From Novosphingobium sp. AAP83 (GTDB lineage Bacteria > Pseudomonadota > Alphaproteobacteria > Sphingomonadales > Sphingomonadaceae): DNA of 64,000 nt. Made by a program: the position numbers and the translations under genes. This document shows, piece by piece, positions 35,724 through 44,218 of the stretch; the stretch's first letter is position 1; every line of letters starts with the position of its first letter. A model generated the notes under the pieces. The model made no database searches. It was not told where the DNA came from and saw only the letters and a list, made by a program, of their open reading frames with translations. Location: positions 1 through 64,000 of the forward strand of contig NZ_LJHY01000020.1 of NCBI RefSeq assembly GCF_001295795.1, written 5' to 3'.

Positions 35724-36893
35724 ATGGGTACACGCTATGCTCAACGCGATTTCGCCGCCGGAACATTCCGACGTGCGCCTGCGGGCCCTGCCGAGCTGAC
35801 ACGCGAGCCCGTTTCGCTTGACGGGTGGAGCCCGCTTTGGACGGGCCTTGCCCGTGTCGGCGGTTTGCTGGAACCTGCGCCCCAGCCTGCAACCGATCCG
35901 TGGATGTTGTTGCGCGGACGCGATGAGCCATACGCCCGCTGCCCGACCAGCCGCCGCATGGTAGCCGAAGGGCCGCGCTTTAATTGTGCGGTGCCGCCGG
36001 GGGGCTACGCCTGGTGGTACATTGACGCCACCAGCGCAGACGGCGCATATGGCCTGACCGTGATCGCCTTTGTCGGCAGCGTGTTCTCGCCATATTACAA
36101 GCTGAGCGGGCGGCATAATCCCGACAACCATTGCGCCATCAATATATCGCTCAACGGCCCCCGCGGATCGGCTTGGGCGATGACCGAGCGTACCGCGCGT
36201 GACGTTGATCGCGCCAAACACCATTTCTCCGTTGGCCCCAGCGCAATGCGCTGGGATGGTGAAACGCTCGTTATCGATATTGCCGAGGTCTCTTCCCCTC
36301 TTCCTTATAAGGTGCGCGGTACGATCCGGGTCCGCCCTGAAATGATCGGCAGCACCGCTTTTTCACTTGATCCCGAAGGCCGCCACCGTTGGCATCCGGT
36401 GGCTCCACGCGCACATGTCGAGGTCTCGATGACAGACCCCGGCCTGCGCTGGTCGGGCGCAGGCTATTTCGATTCCAATTTTGGCGATGAAGCGTTGGAA
36501 GACGGGTTTAACGATTGGCATTGGTCGCGCGCGCATTTGCGCAATGATGTGGCGGTGCTTTATGAAGGTAAGCGCCGCGATGGCACGCCGTTTGATCTGG
36601 CGCTGCGTCTGGATCGGATGGGCAACTGGCACGATATCGAGCAGCCCGCACCAGTCCGTTTGCCCCGCAGCGCATGGATGATTGAACGCCTTACACGGGC
36701 TGATCGGGGATTTATCCCGCGCGTAGCAAAAACCTGGGTTGATGCCCCGTTCTATGCGCGGTCAAAGCTTTCGACGCGGCTGTTTGGCGAGAATGTCGAA
36801 GCGGTACACGAAAGCCTGTCGCTCAACCGGTTCCGGTCAACGATTGTGCAGGGAATGCTTCCCTTCCGCATGCCCCGCGCGATCTGGAGATAG
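35724..36893 (+). CDS. crtC: Carotenoid 1,2-hydratase CrtC (hydroxyneurosporene synthase)
   Basis: A 389-residue protein that adds water across the C-1,2 double bond of acyclic carotenoid ends. Signature blocks are AFVGSVFSPYYKL, NPDNHCAINISLNG and WAMTERTARDV, followed by GPSAMRWDG and the late DSNFGDEALEDGFNDWHWSR. In phototrophic bacteria it precedes CrtD in spheroidene/spirilloxanthin pathways. The gene starts about 110 bases after an 18-base TGT-N12-ACA palindrome and runs toward a convergent tRNA gene. No CrtF methyltransferase is in the window. Confidence 0.92.
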   Translation: MGTRYAQRDFAAGTFRRAPAGPAELTREPVSLDGWSPLWTGLARVGGLLEPAPQPATDPWMLLRGRDEPYARCPTSRRMVAEGPRFNCAVPPGGYAWWYIDATSADGAYGLTVIAFVGSVFSPYYKLSGRHNPDNHCAINISLNGPRGSAWAMTERTARDVDRAKHHFSVGPSAMRWDGETLVIDIAEVSSPLPYKVRGTIRVRPEMIGSTAFSLDPEGRHRWHPVAPRAHVEVSMTDPGLRWSGAGYFDSNFGDEALEDGFNDWHWSRAHLRNDVAVLYEGKRRDGTPFDLALRLDRMGNWHDIEQPAPVRLPRSAWMIERLTRADRGFIPRVAKTWVDAPFYARSKLSTRLFGENVEAVHESLSLNRFRSTIVQGMLPFRMPRAIWR

Positions 36894-36915
36894 TCGCCTC
36901 AAGCGATTGAGGCGA

Positions 36916-36991
<76 letters not shown>

Positions 36992-37016
36992 CCGCGTCGT
37001 GGATTCGCCTCTAGCG

Positions 37017-37889
37017 TCAGATTGCCCCGAAGGTCCAGCCCTCAGTGCGTGCTATTTTTGAAGAAAGTTCCGCTGGTGCCCATAAATGTGCATCGCGGGC
37101 CGCAATACGCAGCCATGCGGCGGTGATAACTGCGTCGCAGCTATGGTCGTCAAGCGGTCCGGTGATGCCTGAAGCGGTGCAGCCCAGCGTCGCCAGCGCG
37201 GTGTCCAGTTCGCGGGCATCGCGCATTTTTGATCGTCCTGCGCTGCGTCCCGCTGCCATCGCGGCAATCGTCGTATAGATCTCGCAGACCACTGGTCCGC
37301 GCGGGGGCAGGGGATCAACAGGCCAGACTGACACGCTTTTGCCCAACTGGTGCAGCAAGCGCATTCCCGTAAGGCTCGATTTTCCGACTTGCGCTGCACC
37401 AACAAGATTGAAGTTCGAATAAGGCCTGCACCCCATCCGCCGTTGTGCCAGTTCCGACACGCGAAAACGCCCCTGACCGCCACCAAACTGCGCGCCCTCG
37501 CGCCCGCCGTGGCGGCGGTAATGCGCCGAGGCTTGCGGATGATCGACAAAGGCGTTGACCGACAAGTGCGGCTCGTCTGCGCAAATCCGGTCAACCAAGG
37601 CCCAGAGCGCCCGTGCATCTGCCGGGCTTTGCGTCCAGCCGGGAAAGAATGCGGCCTTATCGGCAAAGGGTAGCGATATCCCCAGATCCATGCCGACCAG
37701 CGCATCGCCGGGCAATTCGTCGCGCAGCCAATCCAGCACTTCGTGTCGCGACCAGCGATGGCGGGGGCGGATCAGCCGCGGCGCATCGTGGCCCCGCCCG
37801 GCCATTGCCACGGCAATGCCTTTTTGCCGTTCCCCCGCAGCGCCTGACCAGTCAATCGCTACGAAATGCCCGAACCGGTTGGGGGTCAT
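37017..37889 (-). CDS. RNase H-fold (DUF429-like) hypothetical protein coupled to rarA
   Basis: A 290-residue protein. The first strand reads HFVAIDWSGAAGERQKGIAV, typical of the RNase H fold, and further acidic motifs are LVGMDLGISLPF and DDHSCDAVITAAW, together resembling DUF429-like proteins. No signal peptide or membrane segment is present. Its ATG overlaps the rarA stop, so it is probably co-translated with RarA, which hints at a role in replication or DNA repair, though this is guilt by association. An upstream in-frame ATG at 37925 is less likely. Confidence 0.6.
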   Translation of the reverse strand: MTPNRFGHFVAIDWSGAAGERQKGIAVAMAGRGHDAPRLIRPRHRWSRHEVLDWLRDELPGDALVGMDLGISLPFADKAAFFPGWTQSPADARALWALVDRICADEPHLSVNAFVDHPQASAHYRRHGGREGAQFGGGQGRFRVSELAQRRMGCRPYSNFNLVGAAQVGKSSLTGMRLLHQLGKSVSVWPVDPLPPRGPVVCEIYTTIAAMAAGRSAGRSKMRDARELDTALATLGCTASGITGPLDDHSCDAVITAAWLRIAARDAHLWAPAELSSKIARTEGWTFGAI

Positions 37890-39208
37890 GGTTGCGCCCG
37901 CTCGCGCCGTTTGCGGTCCCACCATTCGAGCCGCCGCGCCACTTCGCGTTCAAACCCGCGTTCGACCGGGCGATAGTAGGTTTGCGGGGCCAAACCATCG
38001 GGCCAGTAATCCGCGCCGGAAAACCCATCGGGCGCATCGTGATCGTAGGCATAATCCGCGCCATAGCCGATGTCCTTCATCAGCTTGGTTGGTGCGTTGA
38101 GGATATTGGGGGGCGGGGCGAGCGAGCCGGTTTCGCGCGCCGATTTCCACGCGGCCTTGTGCGCGGTGTAGGCGGCGTTCGATTTGGGTGCTGTGGCGAT
38201 GTAGAGCAGCGCCTGCACAATCGCCAATTCGCCTTCGGGGCTGCCCAGAAACTCGTAGGCATCTTTGGCCGCGAGGCATTGCACCAGCGCTTGCGGATCA
38301 GCCAGGCCAATGTCCTCGACCGCCATGCGCACCAGCCGCCGCAGCAGGTAAAGCGGCTCTTCGCCCGCCACCAGCATGCGTGCGAGGTAATAGAGCGCCG
38401 CCTGAGGGTCTGATCCGCGCACGCTTTTGTGCAGCGCCGATATCAGATTGTAGTGCCCGTCGCGGTCCTTGTCATACACCGCCACGCGTCGCATCAGGAA
38501 CTTGCCGAGGCCTTCGGGATCGAGTGGCGCGGGCAGCGATACATCGAACAGCGTCTCTGCCTGATTGAGCAGGAAACGCCCATCGCCATCGGCAGACGCG
38601 ATCAGCGCCTCACGCGCGGGCGGGGTGAGCGGCAACCGCAACCCAGTGGCATCTTCGGCCCTTGCCAGCAGTTTGCCCAGTGCCGCGGCATCGAGCCGGT
38701 GCAAGATCAACACTTGCGCGCGCGACAGGATGGCGGCGTTGAGTGCAAAGCTGGGATTCTCTGTCGTCGCGCCGACCAGCGTGATCGTGCCGTTTTCGAC
38801 CACCGGCAGGAAGCCGTCCTGCTGCGCGCGGTTGAAGCGGTGGATTTCATCGACAAATAGCAGTGTACGGCGCCCAGTCAGCGTCATTGCTTCGGCCTCG
38901 GCAAACACTTTCTTCAAGTCGGCAACGCCTGAGAAAACAGCGCTGATCGCCACATAGCGCATGCCAACAGCCTCGGCGAGCAAACGGGCGATGCTGGTCT
39001 TGCCCGTGCCCGGTGGCCCCCACAAGATCATCGAGTTCAGTTTGCTGGCAGCCACCATTCGGCCAATCGCGCCATCTTGCCCGGTCAAGTGATCCTGCCC
39101 GATCACTTGCGACAATTCGTGCGGGCGCAACCGGTCCGCCAGCGGAGCGTCCGTGCTGGCCGATGGGGGCGGGCGGTCTTGAGGTTGCGGGGCGAAAAGG
39201 TCGGCCAT
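37886..39208 (-). CDS. rarA: Replication-associated recombination protein RarA
   Basis: A 440-residue AAA+ clamp-loader-like ATPase of the RarA/WRNIP1 family acting at stalled forks. Walker A is WGPPGTGKTSIARLL, Walker B LLFVDEIHRFNR, sensor 1 ATTENPSF, and the conserved start is LADRLRPHELSQVIGQDHL. The C-terminal half includes the family-specific MAVEDIGLADPQAL and DAPDGFSGADYWPDG. The start at 39208 is preferred over 39244. It is upstream of, and overlaps, the RNase H-fold gene, and is divergent from the padR-type regulator. Confidence 0.95.
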   Translation of the reverse strand: MADLFAPQPQDRPPPSASTDAPLADRLRPHELSQVIGQDHLTGQDGAIGRMVAASKLNSMILWGPPGTGKTSIARLLAEAVGMRYVAISAVFSGVADLKKVFAEAEAMTLTGRRTLLFVDEIHRFNRAQQDGFLPVVENGTITLVGATTENPSFALNAAILSRAQVLILHRLDAAALGKLLARAEDATGLRLPLTPPAREALIASADGDGRFLLNQAETLFDVSLPAPLDPEGLGKFLMRRVAVYDKDRDGHYNLISALHKSVRGSDPQAALYYLARMLVAGEEPLYLLRRLVRMAVEDIGLADPQALVQCLAAKDAYEFLGSPEGELAIVQALLYIATAPKSNAAYTAHKAAWKSARETGSLAPPPNILNAPTKLMKDIGYGADYAYDHDAPDGFSGADYWPDGLAPQTYYRPVERGFEREVARRLEWWDRKRRERAQP

Positions 39209-39266
39209 CTCAGCTAAGGTAAAGCGTTGCAAAAAAAATTGCACCTGCCTCTTGCAAAGATCATAA

Positions 39267-39280
39267 TAAGATATATCTTA
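39267..39280. promoter_or_regulatory. Perfect 14-bp palindrome in front of the PadR-type gene
   Basis: TAAGATATATCTTA is fully symmetric and lies 29 bases before the PadR-type start at 39309. It is a plausible autoregulatory operator for that regulator, by analogy with other PadR proteins that repress their own genes. Confidence 0.45.
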
Positions 39281-39308
39281 GAGCCATCAAAAAGGCAAAG
39301 GATATAAA

Positions 39309-39965
39309 ATGCGATTTGAACATAGCCGCCATGAGCGCGGCTGCAATAGAAGCGGCCTTGAACGGCGTGCAGCAAAAATGATGGCGATGATGGGTGGCCG
39401 CTTTGGCGGTGACGGCCCGTTTGGCGAAAGTGGACCGTTTGGCGGTCGAGGCGGTCGAGGCGATCGAGGCGGTCATGGCGGCGGTGGGGGTAGAGGCCGC
39501 CGCGGCCCACGCATGTTTGCAGGCGGAGAATTGCGCCTGCTCCTGCTTCACCTTGTCAGCGAACAACCACGCCATGGGTATGATTTGATCCGCGCGGTTG
39601 GCGATTTGGCGGGCGGCGAATATGCACCTAGTCCCGGTGTTGTCTATCCCACGCTTGCCTTGCTGGTTGATGAAGGGCTTCTTGTTGAAGAAGCGGACGC
39701 AGGGCCGCGCAAGGCCTTTGCGGCGACCGATGCAGGCCGCAGCGAACTTGCCACAAGGTCTGACGAGATCGCCACAATCGTCGCGCGGCTTAAGGCTGTG
39801 GGTGATCAGCGCGAACGTTCTGAGAGCCCGCCGGTGCGCCGCGCGATGGGCAATCTGCACGCGGTCTTGCGCAACCGCGCGATGGCCGAGGGCTTTGCCA
39901 CCGAAACCGCGCACGCCATCGCCGATATCCTCGACGAGGCCGCGCGCCGTATCGAGCGGCTCTAA
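39309..39965 (+). CDS. PadR family regulator with glycine/arginine-rich N-terminal extension
   Basis: A 218-residue protein. Residues about 20-70 form a low-complexity Gly/Arg/Phe stretch (GGRGGRGDRGGHGGGGGRGR). The PadR winged-helix domain follows from about residue 72 (ELRLLLLHLVSEQPRHGYDL, then PSPGVVYPTLALLVDEGLL). The C-terminal helix probably mediates dimerisation. The ribosome site is AAAGGA. A palindrome TAAGATATATCTTA sits just upstream. The long Gly-rich arm is a common extension in sphingomonad PadR-like proteins, but its role is unknown; it may bind nucleic acid. Confidence 0.85.
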   Translation: MRFEHSRHERGCNRSGLERRAAKMMAMMGGRFGGDGPFGESGPFGGRGGRGDRGGHGGGGGRGRRGPRMFAGGELRLLLLHLVSEQPRHGYDLIRAVGDLAGGEYAPSPGVVYPTLALLVDEGLLVEEADAGPRKAFAATDAGRSELATRSDEIATIVARLKAVGDQRERSESPPVRRAMGNLHAVLRNRAMAEGFATETAHAIADILDEAARRIERL

Positions 39966-39975
39966 CCCCTGCGGC

Positions 39976-41169
39976 CTAACCCTTCCGGCGGTGTGCCTTT
40001 TGGCGCACCAGCCGCAGGTAAGTATCGGCGACGGCCTGATTGATCCGGTCCCACGAAAATTCGAGGCTGCGCTCTTCACCTGCCGCGCCATGGCGCGCGC
40101 GCAGGGAGGGGTCCTCGACGTAAGAGCGCAGCGCTTCGGCGAACTGGCGGACCGCGCCGGGCGCGATCAGGCGGCCTGATACGCCATCATCGACAAGGCT
40201 CTGGCTGCCGGTTGCGGCTGCGGCCACCACCGGTACGCCGCAGGCCATGGCTTCGAGCGTGACATTGCCGAAGGTTTCGGTGACCGAGGGGTTGAACAAG
40301 ACGTCCATGCTGGCGACCGCGCGGCCAAGGTCTGCGCCGCCCTGAAAGCCGACGAACACCGCTTCGGGCAGGCGCGCGGTGAACCAGTCATGCGCGGGGC
40401 CTTCGCCGATGACCATGACCTTGAATTTCACGCCCTTGCGCTGGAGCTGATCGATCGAATCGGAAAAGACATCGAGCCCCTTTTCCATGACCAGACGGCC
40501 CAGGAACCCGATCGCCACGTCATCATCGGCGATGCCGTGTTCGCGCCGCCATTCAAGGCTGCGCGCGGCGGGGTTGAACACATCGCGATCCACCCCGCGC
40601 GACCAGATATCGATATCGTAATTCATCCGCTGATCGCGCAGCACTTGCGCCATCGATTCCGACGGGGCGACCAGCGCATCGCAGCGGCGATAGAACCGGC
40701 GCATCAGCGCTTCGACCACGGGTTCCATCCACGCCATGTTGTAATAGCGGAAATAGGTTTCGAAGCGGGTGTGGACCGAGGCGAGGATCGGCAGCTTGCG
40801 CCCGCGCGCCCACGATACCGCGCGGTGCGCCACCACATCGGGCGACGAGACGTGGACCACGTGCGGATCGAACGCGGCCAGATCGCGCCGCACGCGGGGG
40901 GAAAGCGAGAGCGGGAAGCGGTATTCGGCGCGGCCCGGAATGGCGAACGAGGGCACGCCGACCAGCGTTCCGGTGGCCGCAAACGCCGGATTTTCCACCT
41001 TGGGCGCATAGACCCGCACATCCGCACCCTGCCGCAGCATATAGCCGACCAGCCGGTTCAGCGCCTGATTGGCGCCATCGCGCACATAATTGTAGTTCCC
41101 GCTGAACAGGGCCACGCGCAGGCCCGAAAGGTCGGTCGGGTAGGCGGCAGGAGGGATCGCTTCGCTCAT
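39976..41169 (-). CDS. Glycosyltransferase family 4/1 (GT-B), MgtA-like
   Basis: A 397-residue GT-B enzyme. The N-terminal half includes VALFSGNYNYVRDGANQALN and VVHVSSPDVVAHRA. The C-terminal donor domain has GFLGRLVMEKGLDVFSDS, then SVTETFGNVTLEAMACGVPV with the conserved E-x7-E motif. The nearest named relatives are mannosyl- or sulfoquinovosyl-type lipid transferases (MgtA/SqdX type), so it may glycosylate a lipid in the inner membrane. The start at 41169 is chosen; upstream residues in the frame are Cys-rich and not conserved. It is convergent with the PadR-type gene. Confidence 0.85.
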   Translation of the reverse strand: MSEAIPPAAYPTDLSGLRVALFSGNYNYVRDGANQALNRLVGYMLRQGADVRVYAPKVENPAFAATGTLVGVPSFAIPGRAEYRFPLSLSPRVRRDLAAFDPHVVHVSSPDVVAHRAVSWARGRKLPILASVHTRFETYFRYYNMAWMEPVVEALMRRFYRRCDALVAPSESMAQVLRDQRMNYDIDIWSRGVDRDVFNPAARSLEWRREHGIADDDVAIGFLGRLVMEKGLDVFSDSIDQLQRKGVKFKVMVIGEGPAHDWFTARLPEAVFVGFQGGADLGRAVASMDVLFNPSVTETFGNVTLEAMACGVPVVAAAATGSQSLVDDGVSGRLIAPGAVRQFAEALRSYVEDPSLRARHGAAGEERSLEFSWDRINQAVADTYLRLVRQKAHRRKG

Positions 41170-41553
41170 GCCGGTGCCCATAGCCCCGTTTGCACAGGTT
41201 GGCGAGAGACAGCAACAATCCGGCCATAACAAACCGCCCCGCGCCGCAATTCGCCGCCCGAACGCGAAGGGGGTTTACACAGTTTACACTGTTCAGGAGA
41301 AAAACCCGATCCGATCAGTTGAGCGGAATTAATCGCTCTTGTCGATTGAAGCAGTGCGGGTTGCGGGCGTTCCATGGCGGGCACGTTACGGCAGGCGGGG
41401 GTGTGTAGGACAGGGGAATTTTGGGATGCATCCTGTCCCGTCTCTCGGGGGCAAGCCCGCGATGACGACGAGGGGATGAACCGTCCCAAAAGCTGCGCTA
41501 TTATGAAGCCACACGCATCGGGGAGACGCACTGGGCATCTGCCGTATCGCCGC
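41170..41553. other. Intergenic region without a recognised gene
   Basis: About 380 bases between the glycosyltransferase start and the antitoxin end. No coding frame has family resemblance. A short direct repeat of TTTACAC appears at 41272-41296. No GNAT toxin gene, the usual partner of the adjacent DUF1778 antitoxin, is found here. Confidence 0.5.
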
Positions 41554-41862
41554 TCATTTGCTGGCAAGCGTCTCGTTATGGCGGGCAAAGGCGGCGCGCA
41601 GTTTGGCGTTGGGTGCGGGCGGACGGTCAAGTGCGGCAAAGAAGGCCTCACGATCGACCGGCGCGAGCATGGTATGCTCATGCGCCGCAATCGTATCCAT
41701 CGCCGCTTTATAGGCCGCGTTCAACGTGAAGACGGAATCATCTACCCCCGCAAGCGCCGCAGCTTTCTGGATAGCATCCTTGATGCGCGGCTTGGTCCGG
41801 AACGACATGCGCTCGGTGCTGCGTTCATCGATGGCGCCTGAGGCGTCGTTGTGGGCCAGCAT
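41554..41862 (-). CDS. DUF1778-family antitoxin (TacA-like) without visible toxin
   Basis: A 102-residue protein. The ribbon-helix-helix region is MSFRTKPRIKDAIQKAAALA, and the C-terminal REAFFAALDRPPAPNAKLRA is the toxin-binding tail of TacA/DUF1778 antitoxins. In known TacAT systems it neutralises a GNAT acetyltransferase that modifies aminoacyl-tRNA. The start at 41862 has AAGGAG upstream. The space downstream, where a toxin gene would be expected, has no such open frame. It may be an orphan or act on a toxin elsewhere. Confidence 0.75.
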   Translation of the reverse strand: MLAHNDASGAIDERSTERMSFRTKPRIKDAIQKAAALAGVDDSVFTLNAAYKAAMDTIAAHEHTMLAPVDREAFFAALDRPPAPNAKLRAAFARHNETLASK

Positions 41863-42120
41863 GTGTTGCTCCTTGCGGGGATTTTGTGCGCCATTGTGGC
41901 GTCCATGGCAAGGGCAGTGCGGTTTGGTGTTTGGGGGTTTTCGCACCTGCCCCCGTAATTCAGTTAGTTAAGTATAGTGCCCCCGGAAATTCTCTGTCCC
42001 CGGAACTTCTGTAGCACCGTATTTTTGTAATTCGACGATTCTATAGACCCACCAATTTCGCAGAAATTCAATCTTGCTGCCTTTAAGAAGATCAGTTAGC
42101 TCTATCGCGGAGGAATTATT

Positions 42121-42918
42121 ATGCCTGCAGCGGTTGACGAAAAAACTGCAACGACATTTTCAGCAATTGTCGATGCCATCGAAGAATTTCAAGAAAAGAA
42201 TGAGACTGTCTGGTATCGGGGCTGTGGTCGGCCAGAGTTCAAATTACTACCCACCCTTTATCGTCATCCAGAGACAAATACACAGTCCGAACTGCTAGAA
42301 GTGGAAAGACGAATTTCGATTATTTTTTCCCAAAAATCCCCACCATTCGTTCCACACCAGTTTAATAATGTTTGGGACCAAATGTTTTTCATGCAGCATT
42401 ATGGTGTCCCCACGCGCCTTTTAGATTGGACAGAAAGCCCATTTATAGCGTTGTATTTCGCATTGATGTCAAATAATAAGTTAGACTTCAGAGACCCTCA
42501 GAGCGATGCTATTATTTGGCTACTCAACCCATCAGCTTGGAACAAAGCGTCTCTTAGCGATATCGGATTTACCGGCGGTATAATTGACGCTAGCCAGCCA
42601 CAGATTAAGGCTTTTAGTCCGGAAACTGACTTGGCCGAGCGAAAAAATATCCCAGTTATGATATACGGAACTCACAATAGTTCACGAATTGTAGCGCAAC
42701 GTGGTATGTTTGCACTCTTTGGAAAGTGCCAAGACCCGATGGAAGATCAATACAAAGGCGCACCATTTGTAGATGGAACGATGAGTAAAATAGTAATACC
42801 TAAAGATTCCATATTCGATGTGCGCAATTCTATTTTACGCAAAGGTATAACGGAGTCGGCAGTATTCCCTGACCTTCATGGACTTTCCATGGAAATCACC
42901 AGGTCATTTGGATTTTAG
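42121..42918 (+). CDS. FRG-domain protein
   Basis: A 265-residue protein with the FRG domain. The N-terminal motif is VWYRGCGRPEFKLLPTLYR, and the later block is FFMQHYGVPTRLLDWTESP, the hallmark HxG-xPTRLLDW region. The biochemical activity of the domain is not settled. Composition is strikingly A/T-rich versus flanking genes, pointing to recent acquisition. The stop overlaps the ribosome site of the next gene, so both are in one operon. Such genes are often seen in defence or toxin regions, but no activity is proven here. Confidence 0.85.
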   Translation: MPAAVDEKTATTFSAIVDAIEEFQEKNETVWYRGCGRPEFKLLPTLYRHPETNTQSELLEVERRISIIFSQKSPPFVPHQFNNVWDQMFFMQHYGVPTRLLDWTESPFIALYFALMSNNKLDFRDPQSDAIIWLLNPSAWNKASLSDIGFTGGIIDASQPQIKAFSPETDLAERKNIPVMIYGTHNSSRIVAQRGMFALFGKCQDPMEDQYKGAPFVDGTMSKIVIPKDSIFDVRNSILRKGITESAVFPDLHGLSMEITRSFGF

Positions 42919-42928
42919 GAAAAAGCAA

Positions 42929-44050
42929 ATGGGTCAGTTACGTATATCTCCTCACAAGTCGATGACATTGATTTGGTGGTGGAAGAACAGAGACAAAATT
43001 GATTTTGGACCTTCTTATCAGAGGAGAGGCCGACTTTGGTCTTCACGGGACAAAGCGTATTTAATTGATACCATTATCAACGGATTTGACGTCCCTAAGC
43101 TTTATATTGCAGATTTTCAGTTTGGACAGTCACAACTGAACTCCGCTAAAATGCCTTACGCCATAATAGATGGAAAACAAAGGCTCGAAGCTGTATTCGA
43201 TTTTTTTGAAAATAAAATAACATTGAATGATGATTTTATTTACAAAAAAGAAACATCATTTAACTTAGGCAAATTAAGTTATCGCGATTTGCAAAGTCGT
43301 TATCCGCGGATTGCGGACGAATTTGACAACGCTTCTTTAGATTTTATGAGTGTTTTTTCGGATGATGAAGAGGATATCCATGAGATATTTATTCGCCTGA
43401 ACAAATCTAAGCCTCTAACCGGAGCCGAGGTGCGAAATGCGATACCTGGTCCCGTATCCGAGATTATTCGCGCCCTATCCATGCACGAATTCTTTACAGA
43501 GACAATTAATTTTGGCGTTGGTCGAGCGGGTGATCGAAATGCCGCAGCAAAGGTATTATACTTTGAATTTCACCACAAACCTATGCCTACTAAAAAAACA
43601 GATCTGGATAGGTTTGCAAAAATCAGAGACCCAAAAGCGGAACTTGAACTAGCAGGTCGTAGAGCAATTGATACTCTGAGCGCCATGAATGAAGTCTTTA
43701 TCCCTCGAGATAGACTTTTATCATCTGCCGGACAGCTGCCAGTGTACTACTGGCTTGTCAGGTCGATAAGGCCTGAGTTCCACCGTCACACTCGAGAATT
43801 TTTACTTTGGTTTGAGGATTCTAGAAAGAAGAATCGTGACAGGCAAAAAGGTAGAAGCGGCGCTCTTGATCTTGACCAAAGGCTTTCGAGATATGACACC
43901 TTAAACCGCAGCACTAACGATTTACAGAGCCATAACGGACGCATAGACCTCTTGAAAGATCATTTTGTTGATTGGATTAATGCGTTCATCCTTGGACCCG
44001 TAAGGACGCCTCGTACCGCATTTCGAAAAGACCAAATTTTTATAGAGTGA
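42929..44050 (+). CDS. DUF262 (GmrS-N-like) protein
   Basis: A 373-residue protein. The DUF262 domain is visible as DFGPSYQRRGRLWSSRDKAY, LIDTIINGFDVPKLYI, AIIDGKQRLEAVFDFF and EIFIRLNKSKPLTGAEVRNA. The IDGKQR motif matches the (V/I)DGQQR nucleotide-associated motif of the family, which also occurs in GmrSD-type restriction proteins. The C-terminal half is helical and unassigned; I see no HNH nuclease motif. The start at 42929 follows AGGAAAA within the FRG stop region; an earlier ATG at 42878 overlaps the FRG gene. Function is inferred as defence-like. Confidence 0.8.
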   Translation: MGQLRISPHKSMTLIWWWKNRDKIDFGPSYQRRGRLWSSRDKAYLIDTIINGFDVPKLYIADFQFGQSQLNSAKMPYAIIDGKQRLEAVFDFFENKITLNDDFIYKKETSFNLGKLSYRDLQSRYPRIADEFDNASLDFMSVFSDDEEDIHEIFIRLNKSKPLTGAEVRNAIPGPVSEIIRALSMHEFFTETINFGVGRAGDRNAAAKVLYFEFHHKPMPTKKTDLDRFAKIRDPKAELELAGRRAIDTLSAMNEVFIPRDRLLSSAGQLPVYYWLVRSIRPEFHRHTREFLLWFEDSRKKNRDRQKGRSGALDLDQRLSRYDTLNRSTNDLQSHNGRIDLLKDHFVDWINAFILGPVRTPRTAFRKDQIFIE

Positions 44051-44140
44051 GAATCGGAATTACAGCGACGGGTGCGATAACCCCTAAATCAAAGTGATAG
44101 GTCGTTGGTGTTTTAGGTTGTCAAACGCGGGCGTCGTAAT

Positions 44141-44178
44141 CCCACCCCCGGCCCCTCCCGCAGGCGAGAGGGGGGAAG
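44141..44178. repeat. GC-rich interspersed hairpin repeat
   Basis: CCCACCCCCGGCCCCTCCCG followed by an inverted GAGAGGGGGGAAG segment. The same unit occurs at 50151-50188 and 50196-50222. It is intergenic and probably a dispersed sphingomonad repeat (REP-like). Confidence 0.6.
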
Positions 44179-44182
44179 TGAA

Positions 44183-44210
44183 AAAGGGCGGCCATTTCTG
44201 ACCGCCCTTT
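44183..44210. terminator. Bidirectional terminator between DUF262 gene and typA
   Basis: AAAGGGCGG and CCGCCCTTT pair in a 9-bp stem with a 10-base loop, bordered by A and T tracts. It can stop both the DUF262 transcript and the typA transcript. Confidence 0.8.
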
Positions 44211-44218
44211 GTGTTTGC

